64,000 bases of DNA from Enoplosus armatus (GCF_043641665.1 NC_092192.1:18750658-18814657), one strand, 5' to 3'; positions 1 through 13,786 are shown, numbered from the stretch's first letter. The notes: generated by a model not told the origin, from the letters alone. Translations and numbers: made by a program.

Positions 1-3000
1 GAAAAAAGAGGTAATTTACTCTAGATTTTTGTCCGAATTTGGATGTAATATTTATAGCTCATGCAGATTACCAGTTCTAGTACAGACCTTCTCTGCAGTT
101 TAAAGCAATCTGTTTGTATGTGGTTCAATCCTAACAGATAGAGGACTCGAAGAGGGTCCACGTGGCCCAGCCTCCTCCACCTGTAATAGAGAAGTTTAAG
201 AGAGCGTGTGGGCTTCAGCGGAGGCTGCCCTTCAACACACTCACACACTCCAAACCTCACACAGCCCAGCTTGCTCCTGCATTTATGTATGATCTGCACT
301 ACCGCTGCTCCCAAGTGCACATTTCATAATTCATACATACTGTACTGTAGCAACTGGAAATGCTACTATATCTGCCTCCACCACTCTGCCTCATTTCATC
401 AGCAAGTCAGCAGTCTGGTGCATGTTACACTCAGATTACAGCAAACCCTCCTGACCATCCCAAAAATGAACATGTAGCTACAGCGCGATATTTAGAAAAG
501 TTCCAAATAACAAAATTAATATCTCAAACCACACCTCTACAGTTTTACCTCAGGATGCAGCAGCGAACCTTATTGCTGTTAAATAAGTCAGGAATCTTCT
601 TTTTCCACACAAATCAAACAGAAAGTGGATCTCCGCAGGGCTAATAAATCAAGTGTGTTGCCAGGTCTGGATCGCAGTTGCATCAGTCTGATTAAGTGTC
701 ATCCTCATGGCAGAAAGAGCATCTGTTGGACATTAAGGAGCCCTGAGTCCGCCCTACAGAGGCTCTGGAAGAGAGTGATGTAACTGGACAACAACAAGCG
801 GCTGAGCTGCTTCATCTTACACGATGACGGTTTATCGTTACACACCAGGTCACTAATTAAGCTCAGTTTTGTAAATCATTGCTGCTCGCTGGGCAAACGC
901 TGATAAACGATAAGTGAGTTCAGCTTGTGTTCAACCATTAATTGTGCTTTCTTTTACTAAACTGTGTAAATTACTGTATAAACATACAGTCACAAAGTAA
1001 CTGAGTTGTTCCTGTTTCAGAATGGAAGCACAGTGGAGTTTAACAGCAATAATGGTCAGCTAGGAGCTACCGTGTTTATTAAAGCCATTACTTACCGACC
1101 CACTAATGGAATAAACACAAAGTGCAGGAATCTTACTCTTCTGACCTTGGAGAGTTTCCATGTTAAGATGGTTTGTGCTCATAAACGCAAGCTCTCCAAG
1201 GCCAGAAGAATAAGAAAGGTTTAAATCTGAGATGTTACACTGGTGTACAAATTGACATGGATCCAAATGACTTTATTAAACGTCTTCCTTTTACCCGTGT
1301 CCTACTGGGTGCTGCCATATTCATCTTTTCTTCATTCAGTTCTCTCTGTGGAGCCGCACATTAGCACAGCAGCATCAGACTCTTCACTGTAGCAGAGCCG
1401 GAAACTCGATTTTTATTGAAGAATATTTTTCCCCCCTGAGCTGCTTTTAGTGGGCAAGAAATGGTTGTATCAACTAAAACAATAGCATCAGATGTTATCA
1501 ATACCTGCTGTTGTCTATTTATAAAACTAAAAGACAAGACACATCTATCACCATGGCCTTAAACAGATGTATATATATATATATATATTAAATGTACATT
1601 ACGTCAAGGTAAAAAGAGAGAATGCTACTACGAAATTAAAACACATGGCCATTAATATATTAAAACTCCAATGTGAGTGAGTGAGTCCCACATACAGGCT
1701 GCTCCTATCTACATAGTTTCAGGGAGAGAGGGAGAAAGTCTTTGCTTCTACTAGTAAGACAGTCAACTCCCCACAGCAAGATCAGAAAATCTGATCAGAT
1801 GCTGCGATTCCCTTCAGACCCCCAAAACTAAACATTTGAGGGGAACTCTGACAATTCGTGTCCCGACCAACGGCTAATGTTTCTTATGGCTGACATGTCT
1901 GAACATGTCTTAGTTTATAAGAGTAAGACGTTTCAAGGCTGAGGTTTAGTGACATCTCCCTTTATATAGCACTGAATAAGCCTTCACACATGGGACGTGT
2001 GGATTTTCCTCTCTGAAGCTGCACGACGCGTTCTGGGATTCAGAGGAGAGAAGTTATGTTTGGGAGCTTGGCTGGATCCCAGGAGCTTTATGTTTTGATG
2101 TTGCAGGATTTGCGAGAGAAGCAAAAAAGTGGAGCAGTAAAACTATATCCAGACGCAGTGAAATATCACAAAAACATAGTTGATTCCATCAGGCTCCTCT
2201 TAAAGAACTGTCACTAGCATCTCCTCCTCTACAGAACGCTGGCTTTAAGATGTGAAGAGGAGGTGGATTTACTGTACTAACATGTTTTTTCCTGTTACCC
2301 TGAGCTCTTTCACCTGCAACCCCTGTGCTTTGAGTACCGATGGAGGCCGACTCACACGGCTACAACTGGCTTCAGTGCATCAAGCCAAGTGAGCCATCAT
2401 TTATGTTAAAAAATGGATAAAGGCTCCCTGTTAAATCAATACATAAACTACCCGCAGGATCCACAGCGGAGGCAGTGGAAGTGACAGGCCGCTTAACAAA
2501 TGGGTGGCGGCCTCCTGGGGCCCGCTGACTCAGCACCCACCCACCCACCCACCCTGGAAACAGCGCTGCCCCATCCCTCCCCCTCGCCTATCAGTCAGAC
2601 GGCTCGCTGTGTCTACCTGGGAACTGCTGATCAGAGGCTCTTAAATATCACCAAAGCAAAGAGTATAATTCATAAGAAAGATAAGCGCTCGCGGTGCCGA
2701 CGCGTCTGCCGCTGCTGGGAATTCAGCCAATATTTGAAGAAACATTTCCTGCCTGCTGGTAGAGTACATCACATCTTTTTGACCAGCGGTGGCTTTCATC
2801 ACAGCAAGTGTTTTGCCGTGCCCGCTGCTGTGAGAGCATCAAATATCAGATATAAAAAGCAGCCGAAAATGATAATACACTGCAGGTAACGTCCATCCAT
2901 CAAGGCTGATGAGATCATAAATCCTTCTCCTCCTCAGCCAGACTGATGTCTTCTCTGCTTCACCAAGATGGGTATAGAATGCAGATCAACATGTTCCCCT

Positions 3001-3315
3001 CTCTCTCTCCTCCTCATCTTCCTCTAAGCCACCTGTTCTATCCATCATCTGGACAGCTGTTCCTCTGCACTTTCAATTCCTCCCCCGTGCACAGCACTGA
3101 CCTCTTGCCCCAGCTCCGCCTGTCGACACACACTCCCACAAAATCTTACATCCAGGAGTTTGTGACAAAATCTAGTTGGATTGGATTGCCTCGATGAAGG
3201 ACACACCCTACCTCAAGACAGAGCAGAGGTGGACCCTAAAACATAATAATTAATATGTAAGTTTTCCCAGAATTCTGTTTTGTAATCATGTGGGGAAACC
3301 TCTGAAACATTTAGT

Positions 3316-3455
3316 GGGAGGCTGCAGCTCAGGAGGTACAGCGGTTCAGCCATTATTGTAGGGTTGGTGGGTCAGTCTCCGCCTCCACATGTCAAAGTGT
3401 CCTTGAGCAAGATGATGACCATAATGCTCCTGACATGGGGGTCTTCATCTAGCTC
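3316..3455 (+). mobile_element. Degenerate teleost tRNA-type SINE fragment
   Basis: The segment carries a box A-like start (GCAGCTCAGGAGGTACAGCGG), a degenerate box B-like region (GGTTGGTGGGTCAGTCTCC) and the phrase CCACATGTCAAAGTGTCCTT followed by GAGCAAGA, which I recognise from a SINE that is common in teleost genomes. It is diverged and truncated. The family name is not assigned because no library could be searched. Confidence 0.5.
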
Positions 3456-4946
3456 TCTACTGAAACCAAACATATTCAAATTGGTCATTTCAATTTAAAT
3501 CCAGAGGACAAAAAATGCACGTGTGGAAATGGAATTTGGTTGTTTCGTGGATTAAAAAAAGCCTCTGATGAGCAGCCGACTCCGAAGTCTCAGATGTCAG
3601 AGCATCTTTGAAGGCACCAGCATGGAGAGCATTGACACTTATTTCCAAAATGAATAAATAAAGGCCTTTCTCAAGTCTCAGGTCATGATGAAATGAAACC
3701 AGTAGCTGCCTGCATGGTTAATGGGATAATGAATGCAGAGCCACTACTATGATCCTTTAAGTGCCTCCCATAGACGACCTGCAGAGTATTGACAAGTTCT
3801 ACAAACTGCTCGCATCGGAGGCAGACAACACCGTCTGGCACAATCTGAAATAACAGGTAAATACCAGCGTGACACATCAGCATGCCATTATACACTTTTA
3901 ACCCATTTCAACAGATATTGTAGTCAAATTGCATCACATAACAGTAAACATACTGGAGGTTTAGAGCGGTCTTCAGTTTAAACTTGTGAATCTGGACGCC
4001 ATCCAAATGGCCCATTCATCCCCAAATCTATCACAGTAAAACTCTCCTCTGTATACACACTGCCTACCATTAATTTTTCCACCAGTCAGACGGTGGCCTT
4101 GAAGTAAACATGCGCTGTATGATAATAAGTCGGCACACCACATTTCACGCAAGACTTGCTGTCAAAGGAGCAAACATCTATCTCTCGCTCCAGCCCCGTC
4201 TCCTGCTCTACACTGTAGTGTTTTTTGCAATGAGTCTATTCATGTACCTGGTATAAGTCAAGGTGAACAGACAACCAAATACAAAACGCCGCTAATTTAT
4301 ATTGGGCTGAGCCTGGGGGGGCCAAGGATGTGTTTGTCTCATAAAGCAGCGGCTGTGTCACCAGCAGAAAGATGATGTGCAGCCGCCTGAAAAACAACTG
4401 GAAGGAAGAGGTGGTAGTAAAACACGACTCTTGACCTCCCCTGTTCTCCGCTCTCTCCTCCCATGCGTGCTGCGCTCTTTGCTCTTTTCTTTCCCTTTGC
4501 TCTCAGGTAAGTGCACAAGAGGCTGGGCTAAAGGTCAGGGGGAGCAGAGCTGCATTACAGGTGGAATTCCTTTTCCCTGAACCAGAGTTCAGTGCAGTAA
4601 GCAGATGATGGCTGCTTTGTGCTGGGGATGGTGGTGGTTTTGCTGGGCCGCTGGTTTTGAGTGGATGCGGCCTTATTGTAGCCTTGAAAATCTGTTATAG
4701 CTGGTTTTTTGGAGGGCCTTTTTTATTGAAATAGCTCACTGGGTCTACTTCTTTCTCTTCTCTTCTAATGTCCCTCGGCATTCCCTCCCTGAACCCCTAA
4801 TTACTGCATCAGTGCTGACATGGACAGCCACTGCACATCACATCAATGTCTCTTTTGATCACACTCTGACGGGTGAGAGACTTTTTTTGTGTGTGCATCT
4901 GCATCACTCTGCCTCTTTTCATCTCACTGTGTGCATGTCTAAAAGT

Positions 4947-4996
<50 letters not shown>
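4947..4996. repeat. (GT)n microsatellite
   Basis: About 24 uninterrupted GT units followed by a few imperfect ones. It lies in the gene-free left part of the window. It creates spurious Cys-Val open frames. Confidence 0.95.
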
Positions 4997-5002
<6 letters not shown>

Positions 5003-7028
5003 TGTACGTCACGTCACTCTCAGAGTTGTCTAATCATGCTTGCGTGTGTGGTGAACGTGCCTCTGTGGAAGGCACTGTACATGAAGCTCTAAACAGAATG
5101 AGGTCGGCAGGGAAAAGCAGCCAGACAAGTCCGCCTTTTTGTCTCTCATGCAAACTGGGCAGTGGGCTCCCCACGGGGGAGGCAGGAATACAACATGTGC
5201 ATTAGACCCCATAACATCATTTATAACAGGCAGACACACTTCCACACAAATAGCTTTCACCACAGAGGTTCCCCATTAGCATTAAAGGAGAAAGGCCATA
5301 AGAGGCAGAGAGGGAAGAGAGGAGCTTTACTGCTACAGTAAATCTACGGAGCAACTCCAGTCTGCATCAAGGACGAAATGACGGCTTTCTGTTGAGCCCT
5401 CTGCTAGTCTGTTGAGCCGCTGCATTTGTCAGTAAGTGTCAGGGAATACATTGACTCCCTTGGGAATATGTGTGTGTCCGTGAGTATGTGTGTGTGTGTG
5501 TGTGTGTGTCAATGGACCTTCTGGCCCCCGCGGCCGGCCCAGAGCGCAGAGCCTTCATTTCTCTCTCATGTTGTTCTGAGAAATAAAGGCCAGACCCTGT
5601 CCATCACTCCGTTACGAGGCAGCACACGGACTGGTGAATCTCCCCCTGAACCTGCTGTCCACCAAGTGCACGGCATCATGTTCTGCTTGGGAGGGCGCAT
5701 ACTATTATCTATTTAAGTCAGAAATGTCCATCCTAAGTAACATCTTCAAATGCCTTGTTTTGTCCAACCAACACTCCAAAATCTGAAGATATTTAGTTGA
5801 CTATCATAGAAGAAAAACAGAAAATATTCTCATTTAAGAAGCTGGACGCGGGCAATTTTGGCTTTTCTCTTTCTAAAAGAAATACTCTTTTCTGGCCTCT
5901 CTAATAATTTCCCCAACAGTCCCTGATCTGGAATAACTGGAAATGACAACAAAGTGAACAAAGTCAGATTACTGTTTTGTTCTTTATTGGTTGACCGGTT
6001 GAACTGTCAACTTTCACACACACATGTGATTCTTTAAGGTGTGATTTCAACTGTATTGAACTTCAATAGGTAAAGGTGAAATTTTAGACTTTAAAACATA
6101 CTTCAAAATGGATGCAACTTGAGCAAAGATAAAATAGTTGCTGAAATGTTTGTCTCATAATAGTAGCTTTCAAATGAAAACAAGTGTCTATCCTTACTTG
6201 ATGTATTTGGAACTTACTTCCAGTTTCTGCATAGTATGATTTGATTTGATTTCACAGAGAAAATGAAGCTTTAATCTGTTTTGGTTCATTACCTGCTCTA
6301 CACTGCAGACAGTGCAGCACCAGCAGTGTGGTTTTACTGTACAGCCAGTATAATATTCCTCTAGCTACAGATTACACCCTGACATTTAAGATGCTTTAAA
6401 ATCATTTTACTATGTGAAACAGATTTTTATGTAAAATAACATTCTCACACACAAACAATACACCAATAATACGGCAGTAACATCCTTGTTCTTCTCAGCG
6501 AAACCTCTAAAGATATTGACTTTAATGAAGGAGGGCAAAGACCCAAGCTGAGTAGCAGCCAGACAAAGGAATCAGAAGTGGATTTCATTAAATGAGTTAT
6601 CTATCTACTTAAAACTAGTTCTGGCTCACTGAGTAGTGAAATGACATTTGGAGCATCTAGCAGGGTCTATGCACCAGTAAGTGTTCCTCATAGGTAGCTG
6701 GCAATTAGGCATGGTACAACATCTCCAGTAACGTCTATAATTCATCTCTTTGGCGTGTGGGAAAGACAACATGGGCCGATTGTTTTGTCTCGTGTGTCAG
6801 AGGATTTCAGTGGACAGCCCACAATCTCCGCCTTGTCGTGCTGCCATTTTCTGCACAGACAGACAAAAGACAAAGAGGGACGAACTCAGACATTTTCCAA
6901 TCAGCGTTCCTGAAACACGGCCACAACTCGTTTAAGCTACGAGACGACCTTGACATTCAGTGGCCATGCACTGTATGAGGAGAAACACAAAACACATCCA
7001 GTACAATCCAAGAGACACACCACCTGCT

Positions 7029-7030
7029 GT

Positions 7031-7072
<42 letters not shown>
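7029..7072. repeat. (CA)n microsatellite
   Basis: About 21 CA units in gene-free sequence. Confidence 0.95.
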
Positions 7073-7074
<2 letters not shown>

Positions 7075-7282
7075 CTGTATGTGTCTGGGCTGCTGGCTGG
7101 TTACTACAGAGGCCAGGCTAATCCAGCTCCAGTGTTTAGTGCTGTGAAGCAGCTGGAAGCACATACGCTGTTAACAAGTTAAGGTGAAAATGTTTTCTGG
7201 CAGGCGCCCTCCTCCTCCTTCACACTTTACCTAGCAGTAGCTCACAGTACACCTCCTCCACTGACACGTTCCACCTGGCAAC

Positions 7283-7285
<3 letters not shown>

Positions 7286-7320
<35 letters not shown>

Positions 7321-7321
7321 C
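7286..7321. repeat. (CAG)12 trinucleotide repeat
   Basis: Roughly twelve CAG units on the plus strand (CTG on the minus strand), directly followed by CACACA. It is not inside a supported exon. Confidence 0.9.
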
Positions 7322-7853
7322 ACACGCTTTCACACTTCCACTCACTGGCTGCTGCACACACGTACTGTGCACTGTATGTTACGCTAATGTGCGCATGTAC
7401 ACAAGCATGCTCACACGCTGCCAGCTGCTCTACATCTTGCGCTGATGGAAAAAAAATCACACAACCCTGCGGAAACAAGCAGAAGTAATACAAGGAATAA
7501 TTCATGTGGAAAGCCACTATGCAGAAGAGACTGCTTTCAATAGCTTTCCTGTAGCAATGAGCTTAACGCGTGCTGGGCGGGGCTGCACTGATCAACTGCA
7601 ATCTCTGGGGACAAACCCTCTCATAGCTCATAGATAATGCCAAGTTACAGTAAAGTTCAGACATGTTTGACTTAATGATACAGAAGAGCCTGAATAGTGA
7701 AACAAATGTCAGCTAGCGTCTGTTGTTCAGAGAAATGAAATGCAAAAGTAATGGATGTAGTGTTATATTGTCTTTTTTTTTTTTTTTGACATGATCATTA
7801 TGTATCAGATGACTCATGTTTGTTTGCTACCCTCTTTTATATCTCACAGGGTC

Positions 7854-7856
<3 letters not shown>

Positions 7857-7898
<42 letters not shown>
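7857..7898. repeat. (TG)n microsatellite
   Basis: About 21 TG units in gene-free sequence. Confidence 0.95.
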
Positions 7899-7899
<1 letters not shown>

Positions 7900-8038
7900 C
7901 AGCGGCCATGCCAGCCTGATGGCCCGCAGCACTGGATGGCAGCACGGTCCAAGCAAAAGCTTTTGACAACAGGAGGCTAGACAACAGAAAACAGCTCACA
8001 GAAACTACGACACAAGTAGGCCAGCCTCTCAGGGAGCC

Positions 8039-8093
8039 TCCTCCTCTTCCTCCTGCCCTGTCCTGTCCTGTCCTCCTCCTCCTCCTCCTCCTG
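8039..8093. repeat. Pyrimidine-rich (CCT)/(TCCTG) tract
   Basis: A strand-asymmetric polypyrimidine block composed of CTCCTC and TCCTG units. It has potential for triplex formation. No gene is associated. Confidence 0.8.
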
Positions 8094-8949
8094 GTTCATT
8101 CACCACAGCATCCACAGGGCTCAGCTTGACTTTACAGAGTGAGCCAGTAGTCCATTCCTCCACAATGATGGAGACCACAGAGCTCGATATACAGCGATAG
8201 TTGTCTTCTTCTGCCAACACAAACATAGAGTGGGACTAATGGCTGCTTGTGTGTGTGTGAGTGAGTGTGTGTGTCAATATTGTTGCCTAAGCACACGCTG
8301 TATGCACTGTAGACGCTTGTGTTTCTGCGTGCAGGTTGTTGACAAGTTGGAAATGGAAGGCATCAGCAAAACGATGTGCACATCAGCGAGGAGTGGTGGA
8401 GTAATAAAGTGGCTCTGATGAAAACTTAATGGCCCCTTCACCTTTATTAATGGCTGTGGGAGCCGAATCGTGTGCACTCTGGGTTCACCGCCGTAATAAC
8501 ACGTGTAGCTCTGCAAAGGAAAAGGCAGCTCCATCAGCTACACACTCACTGACTCACAGGAGGAGAAGCTCGTAACTGGGAGGAAGGCCCGCTAATTGAC
8601 TCACTGACAACTGGCTAACTAGCCAAATGACTGCTGATTTTAGCCAAATGAGCCTTGAACGCAGTGGGCCACACCTAAGTTCAGTAAAGGACGTGCGGTA
8701 GTTGATGTCTGAATATAAATGACATAGACTGCACACACAGAGATCTGCTCTGTGCTTCTGTCTGTCTCTGCACCTGTGAGCAGAAACCCGGGCGTTGCAT
8801 TCTTCCCCTCTTTGCAGATACTTGCGCTACAATCACACAAGCAGCCACTTATTAATATCTCCCTTTCAAATGCTAATTCCCCTTCATACATAAATCATAA
8901 CTCCAGAGGTGGCTGGTATAGTGTAGCAGGGTTTTTTTAAAAGATTTTT

Positions 8950-8950
<1 letters not shown>

Positions 8951-8981
<31 letters not shown>

Positions 8982-8983
8982 GG
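8951..8983. repeat. (GT)7 joined to a G19 homopolymer
   Basis: A short GT repeat passes into nineteen consecutive G residues. Runs like this are prone to slippage and to assembly error, so the exact length is uncertain. Confidence 0.9.
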
Positions 8984-10025
8984 TCCAAACAGCATGCATG
9001 TAGTATAACAAATGAAATTATCCCACAAGTTGCATAAATAGTAAACGTCCCAGATACAAGACTCCTAACAAGGCCAATTGTTTTTGCTCTAATAAGCTTA
9101 CATTCCCCACAGCCTCGGCCTCAGCAACAAAGCAGTCATTTCCAAACTTCCCTAAAGTCAAGGCCCAGCGGACAGATCCACATTGGATCACCATGTGATC
9201 ACATGTTCGCCCTGAAAACAATCCCATCTGAGAGTGTGTTTGTTGTTGGATATAATTGCACAGCTGTTCACACCACAGGTGGGGAGAAAGCAGAGTGGTC
9301 AGAGACAGCCCCTCGCACATTCGCTAAGCGAGTTCAATTTGACGAAGAGGGATGAAATTGAAACTCCTGCTTGCGGGGGGAGCCCTGATCGGCGAGCAGC
9401 CTGCCAACCCGGTGCCACTTTCGCAGCTTTGATGTGTGTCTGGCGTGCTGTGCTGCAGATGCTGCTCTGTACGATACACCCCCAGATCAATGAATCATTT
9501 CTCCTGACTGAAACGCGCAGCAGCATCCCAAACGTGTTTTGGTGAAAACTGACTCAGGAGGAGCACCAGCGCCACGGTCATTATCTTGTTGTGTCATTCA
9601 GTTTACTGTGACACATATGGCGTGTGCAGCGTGCATGTGAGCGACTACAGGGCTTCATCATGAGGTGTCAGTGAACCCCCGAGCTATGGCAGAGTCCCAA
9701 AACATGAGCCAACTGATGAATGAGTAGATGTTGTGACATTAACAGCAGAACAAGTCATTTAAAAGTTAAATTACTTCTTATGGAAGCAAAATCAACTTGT
9801 TTGATTAAAAGTCTCAAATCAAGAGTCATTTTCTTGATTTAGGGCTGTAATTCGGCTGGGATATGATTTGCTCAAATGTATTCATTTTTGCTCCTAAAAG
9901 ATTGCTGCCCTGCTGCCCATTCTCCCCTGGATCCTATGAAGCCATGCCCTTCCCACTTGATGCCCCACATGCTCTCGATCATCCATCCACATGGTGACGG
10001 ACATGGGTGTGTATGGGTAAACTAC

Positions 10026-10295
10026 CTGCCAGGAGCTGGAGGGGATCTCTGCGAATTTGCCCAGTCCCCCGAAGGTGTAGCACCGGTACATGTGATCCAG
10101 AGATTCCGAGCAGTGCCACAGCAAGCCGAAGCTCACAGAGTCCTTGTTGTTGTGGTGGTGGTGGTGGTGGTGGTGATGGTGGTTGTTCCTCAGCTGGTCC
10201 TTAACAATCCAGGCAGGAGATATGAAGCTGAAACTGCAGACGGCGACCAGAGCGGAGGAGAGGAGCACCCAGAAGCAGCCCACACAGCTGAACAT
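10026..10295 (-). CDS. LHFPL-family tetraspan protein, first coding exon (LHFPL7/TMEM211-like)
   Basis: The minus-strand exon encodes 90 residues from an ATG in a very strong Kozak context (GCCACCATG) and ends phase 0 at a CAG|GTAGTT donor. The N-terminus is one hydrophobic segment (about residues 6-27, ending SPAWI), followed by an extracellular loop with the family pattern: VSFGLLWHC, a second cysteine (MYRCYTF), then FAEIPSSSWQ just before the splice site. This arrangement (W, then two Cys, then Ser/Pro-x-x-W) is that of lipoma HMGIC fusion partner-like proteins, four-pass relatives of claudins and TARPs. Within the family I favour LHFPL7/TMEM211 from the SPAW/SFG pattern and the paralogon context, but LHFPL2-like is possible. 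Ten consecutive histidines (CAC/CAT repeats) sit in the first extracellular loop. The remaining exons are not in the window. The family is fairly certain; the subfamily is not. Confidence 0.72.
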
Positions 10296-10491
10296 GGTGG
10301 CAGCGTGGGGAAGAAAGCCCGGAGACAGACCCAGATCGATCCCAAACCCGGCTTCTTCTTCTTTCTTCTCCCGGCCCACCAGGAGCGAATGCATTTGGAG
10401 CTCACGCCTTCAAGAGCAAGACTTCAACTTCAGCCCGCCGACCGGCACTACATCAGCAAACAAATCAGTGGACATCCGCAGCGGCAGCCCC

Positions 10492-10493
<2 letters not shown>

Positions 10494-10531
<38 letters not shown>
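10494..10531. repeat. (GT)n microsatellite upstream of the LHFPL-like start
   Basis: About 18 GT units, followed by CCGCGCGCGTG. It lies about 200 bp upstream of the LHFPL-like start codon, so it may fall in the 5' UTR or promoter of that gene. Confidence 0.9.
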
Positions 10532-10533
<2 letters not shown>

Positions 10534-13500
10534 GCGCGCGTGTGTGTCCGCAGAACATCTGGTCTGGACACACAAACCACTACGAAAACGTCCAAAACAC
10601 ATCAGCAGGAGGAGTGATGGTGATACAACAAAGTCAAGTCATCCGCGCCTCCACTCAGCCTGGAAGAATGCCACAATCTGACACAAGATGTTTGTCACAC
10701 CCAAAACTGGATGCGCAGTTGTCATACCAGCGCAGGAGGAGCGGCAGTCTGAGTCAGAGCCGCAAACACAAACACCGTCATGTCCCGGAGCCGCGGGACC
10801 CCTCCGCTCCTCTCAAGGCACTTGCTCTGCCTCAGCGAGGACAACAGCGCACTTTGGGTTTCAGAAAGAGTGCGTCTGGACAACGTCAAGCTCAGCACGG
10901 TTACAATGAGTGCTTCCGGATGTGGCTTTCAAAGTGAAATCCTGCGAGAAGAGGCGCGGCACTTTGAGGCTCCGTGCATCCCTGAGTCTCCACAGCAAAA
11001 CAAGGAACACATCTGAATAATTATAAGTAAAGGGGGGCTACGCCGATTTTACACATAAATATAAGTTTCTTTCTATGCGGAGAAGGCTACCTATCAGTCT
11101 CAGCCCGTGAAATATAATGTGTATATAATGTTCTCTGTTGCTTTCTGAAGTCTGACAAAATAACCCTGATGATTTCATCAAATTATGCCATATTGGTTGC
11201 ATTATGGGAAACGTAGGATCACACTAAAGCCTGGCTGGATCACCACAACTGTTCCATGTGAATGAGCAGGACAGGCCTATAAAGGCAGAGCGTGAGACTT
11301 TTTTTTAGACATAAAACTTGTATGTCAAAATTGAATCTATGCATTTTTCATGGATGACATGAATGATGTAGTATGGTGTATGACTGTTTTACATTCCAGT
11401 CTACCAACATAGTTACAATAAGTTGAACTTTTGAAAGAGTGGATGTAAACAGTATCCAGGTTGACAAACCTTTGCTGATTCAACACAAAAGTGACTTGTT
11501 CGTGAATTTGGGGAATGCAACTGTATGTCCACAGTTAGGAAAAAGTCTGGCCGGGGACATTAGCAGACAATATGTTTCTGTTAGAGGCCTGTGGCAGGAA
11601 ATCAGTTGAGACCCCCATTGTTTCATAAAATTACTTTTATTCTGAAGGCCACTGTTCCGGTTTCTCGCACATTGTATCCTTGTAACTTGACAGGACAGAC
11701 CTCTGGCCGCAGGTACTTGTCCAAACACCTTGCACTTTGTTACCGCACCGTGTTGAGTGCATTGGCTTTCATACAGACAGCGACACACCATTGTAATAAA
11801 AACAGTATATGGAATTATTCATTAAACGTGTTTTAATCTTAATGAAATGTTGTTCTCAGCATCCACATGTACAGCAAAGTATTGTTGTATTAACGGTTGC
11901 ACAGATACAGGTCTGTGTCAGTTATTGTAACATCTCAGCCAATCAGAGCTCAGGACAGGGACAGTCCGTTTGTTTTGAGGTGGGCGTTGCCCCCGCACGT
12001 GCAGGTAGCCTCGGTCTGGATACCACAATAAGCTCGCGGAGCTTCAAGCAGAATGTAGCAACACGCTGTGAAATAGCATCGTGCTAACCAGCTAATTAGT
12101 GTGTAAAATATTTATCACACTTATTAGCTTTACTCTTTATCTTTAAAATACACACCACTGTATCAAATTCACTACAACCGAACACTGCTAGGGTAGCTAG
12201 AGCTGATAGTATACTGCACTACGGTCATTAATACTCACGCAGCAACACTGAGACCTCTGAACATCAAATCACACCTTAAACGCGTTATTCTGTACTGAAG
12301 GTGACTTTTCAGCCCTTTGGTTGAACTGTTCTTTACAATTAGTGGATTTAAGTGGACCTGTGTAAGGAAGCAGTCATGGTGATTCTTATGTCAGAAATAA
12401 TATACTGTGTCATCAATTTTTCTGTTTTACCCTAACATAGCAACACAGGCAACATCGCCCCCACCTGGTCAGAGGTGATAATAGTCCACCCTAAAGCTGT
12501 TGGCACTGGGCTCCTCATTTCTCCCACATTTTCACTATTTTACTGCTTTGAAAATGATAAAAAGAAACAAATAAATCTGCCTGTCAACTTAAGACATTGT
12601 TCTATATCAAAATAACCAGCAGGGTGCTGAAACGGCAATTTTATACAAACACTTCAGCTAAAATATGTCAAAGGAAAAAAAACGAGGACAGACAAAAACA
12701 TTTCATAATATATGTATTTAAATCAAACACAATTTAAATATATTATAGATTAAGTACACGTACATGTCAGAAAACATTAGTGGTACATAGTACCAAGAGT
12801 CTTTTCTGGTTCTTTTCCATCTTGGTAAGGCTCAAAACTAATTTTAAAAAAAAGCTTTAATTCACTGAGCACACTTTCCAGTTGAACAGTCCGGTCATCA
12901 CTGATGGTTGTTTCAGTGATGCATTTAAAAAAAAAAAAACAGCGATCACCATAAAAAAGGACTAACATTAATATATGGGGTAAACCAGAAATCTACATAT
13001 ATATATATAATATATATATAGAACAATTAGGACATGGAGTTCGGAGTTTTCCATCACAACTGGAGTTCATTAGGGGAATATTTCTTCTTCTTCTACGCTC
13101 TGTAAAGGTGCCAGGAGGTTCATATAGGAGGCCAGCCTGTCCAAGAACTGAATCAGCTCGTCTTCTTTTTTTTCATTGTCACATTTGCAGATGTTCTACA
13201 GTACGTAAAATGGCCAAGGTAGGACAGCTCACATCGGTGAACAGCAGACAAAACTACTCCAGGCAGGCTGGGGGAAGCGTACGCAAAAACTGTACAACGC
13301 TGATTTTCATCTGCTTAAGCCTTAAGTGGCGGACCCTTAAGAGAGACTTTCGTCTAAAAACAAGGAATGGTTATAAAAGGTGTGGGGAGGTGTGTCATGA
13401 GGGAGTGAGGGCAATTCAGTCTTTGTCACATCCTCCATAGGTCCGACATAAGACAGACAGTATGGCTACAGCATCGAGGTGATGGTCCTGTCTGACGCGC

Positions 13501-13730
13501 TGCTTCTTCGCGCCGGCTGTCTTCTTCTTCTTCCGTCATGTTGAATGTTTCCTTCATCAGGAGTGACTTCTTCCAGTCTGATGCAAGCACTTGGCTTTGC
13601 TTTGCTTTGCCTTTGGCGACTACACGTGTACCTTTATAGTGTTATGGAGTTGGAAGATCAGAACAATGATGTACTTCAACTTTTCCATTAGCCCACGCAT
13701 GAACAATCACTCACCCAAGCTCACAGCCAC

Positions 13731-13742
13731 ACACACACACAA

Positions 13743-13785
<43 letters not shown>
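13731..13785. repeat. (CA)n microsatellite in the akap10 3' UTR
   Basis: About 25 CA units, slightly interrupted (AAACATACATAC). It lies about 130-190 nt past the akap10 stop codon on the minus strand, so the transcript would carry a (GU)n tract. Confidence 0.85.

Positions 13786-13786
<1 letters not shown>

Larger units (their letters stand above)
1..10025. other. Gene-free stretch, probable intron 1 of the LHFPL-like gene
   Basis: I see no exon with a recognisable protein match on either strand. Open frames here are short, lack family resemblance and are partly driven by microsatellites. The LHFPL-like exon at 10026-10295 reads leftward and ends in a GT donor, so this stretch should lie in or beyond its first intron. 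I looked for the second LHFPL exon on the minus strand and did not find one, so it probably lies outside the window. The stretch contains a SINE fragment and several simple repeats that are listed separately. Confidence 0.5.

Noticed and set aside
2500..2889. Open frame of 129 codons on the plus strand
   Set aside because: Starts in CCCA repeats, has no family resemblance and no conserved splice context. Judged a chance frame.
4809..5205. Overlapping frames rich in Cys-Val or His-Thr
   Set aside because: Produced by the (GT)n microsatellite; the same applies to similar frames near 7029, 32816, 41000, 59840 and 61255.
9876..10937. 353-codon plus-strand frame
   Set aside because: It is antisense to the LHFPL-like exon and upstream region and is filled with microsatellite translations (poly-Val and Cys-Val). 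The minus-strand exon with perfect Kozak and donor explains the region.
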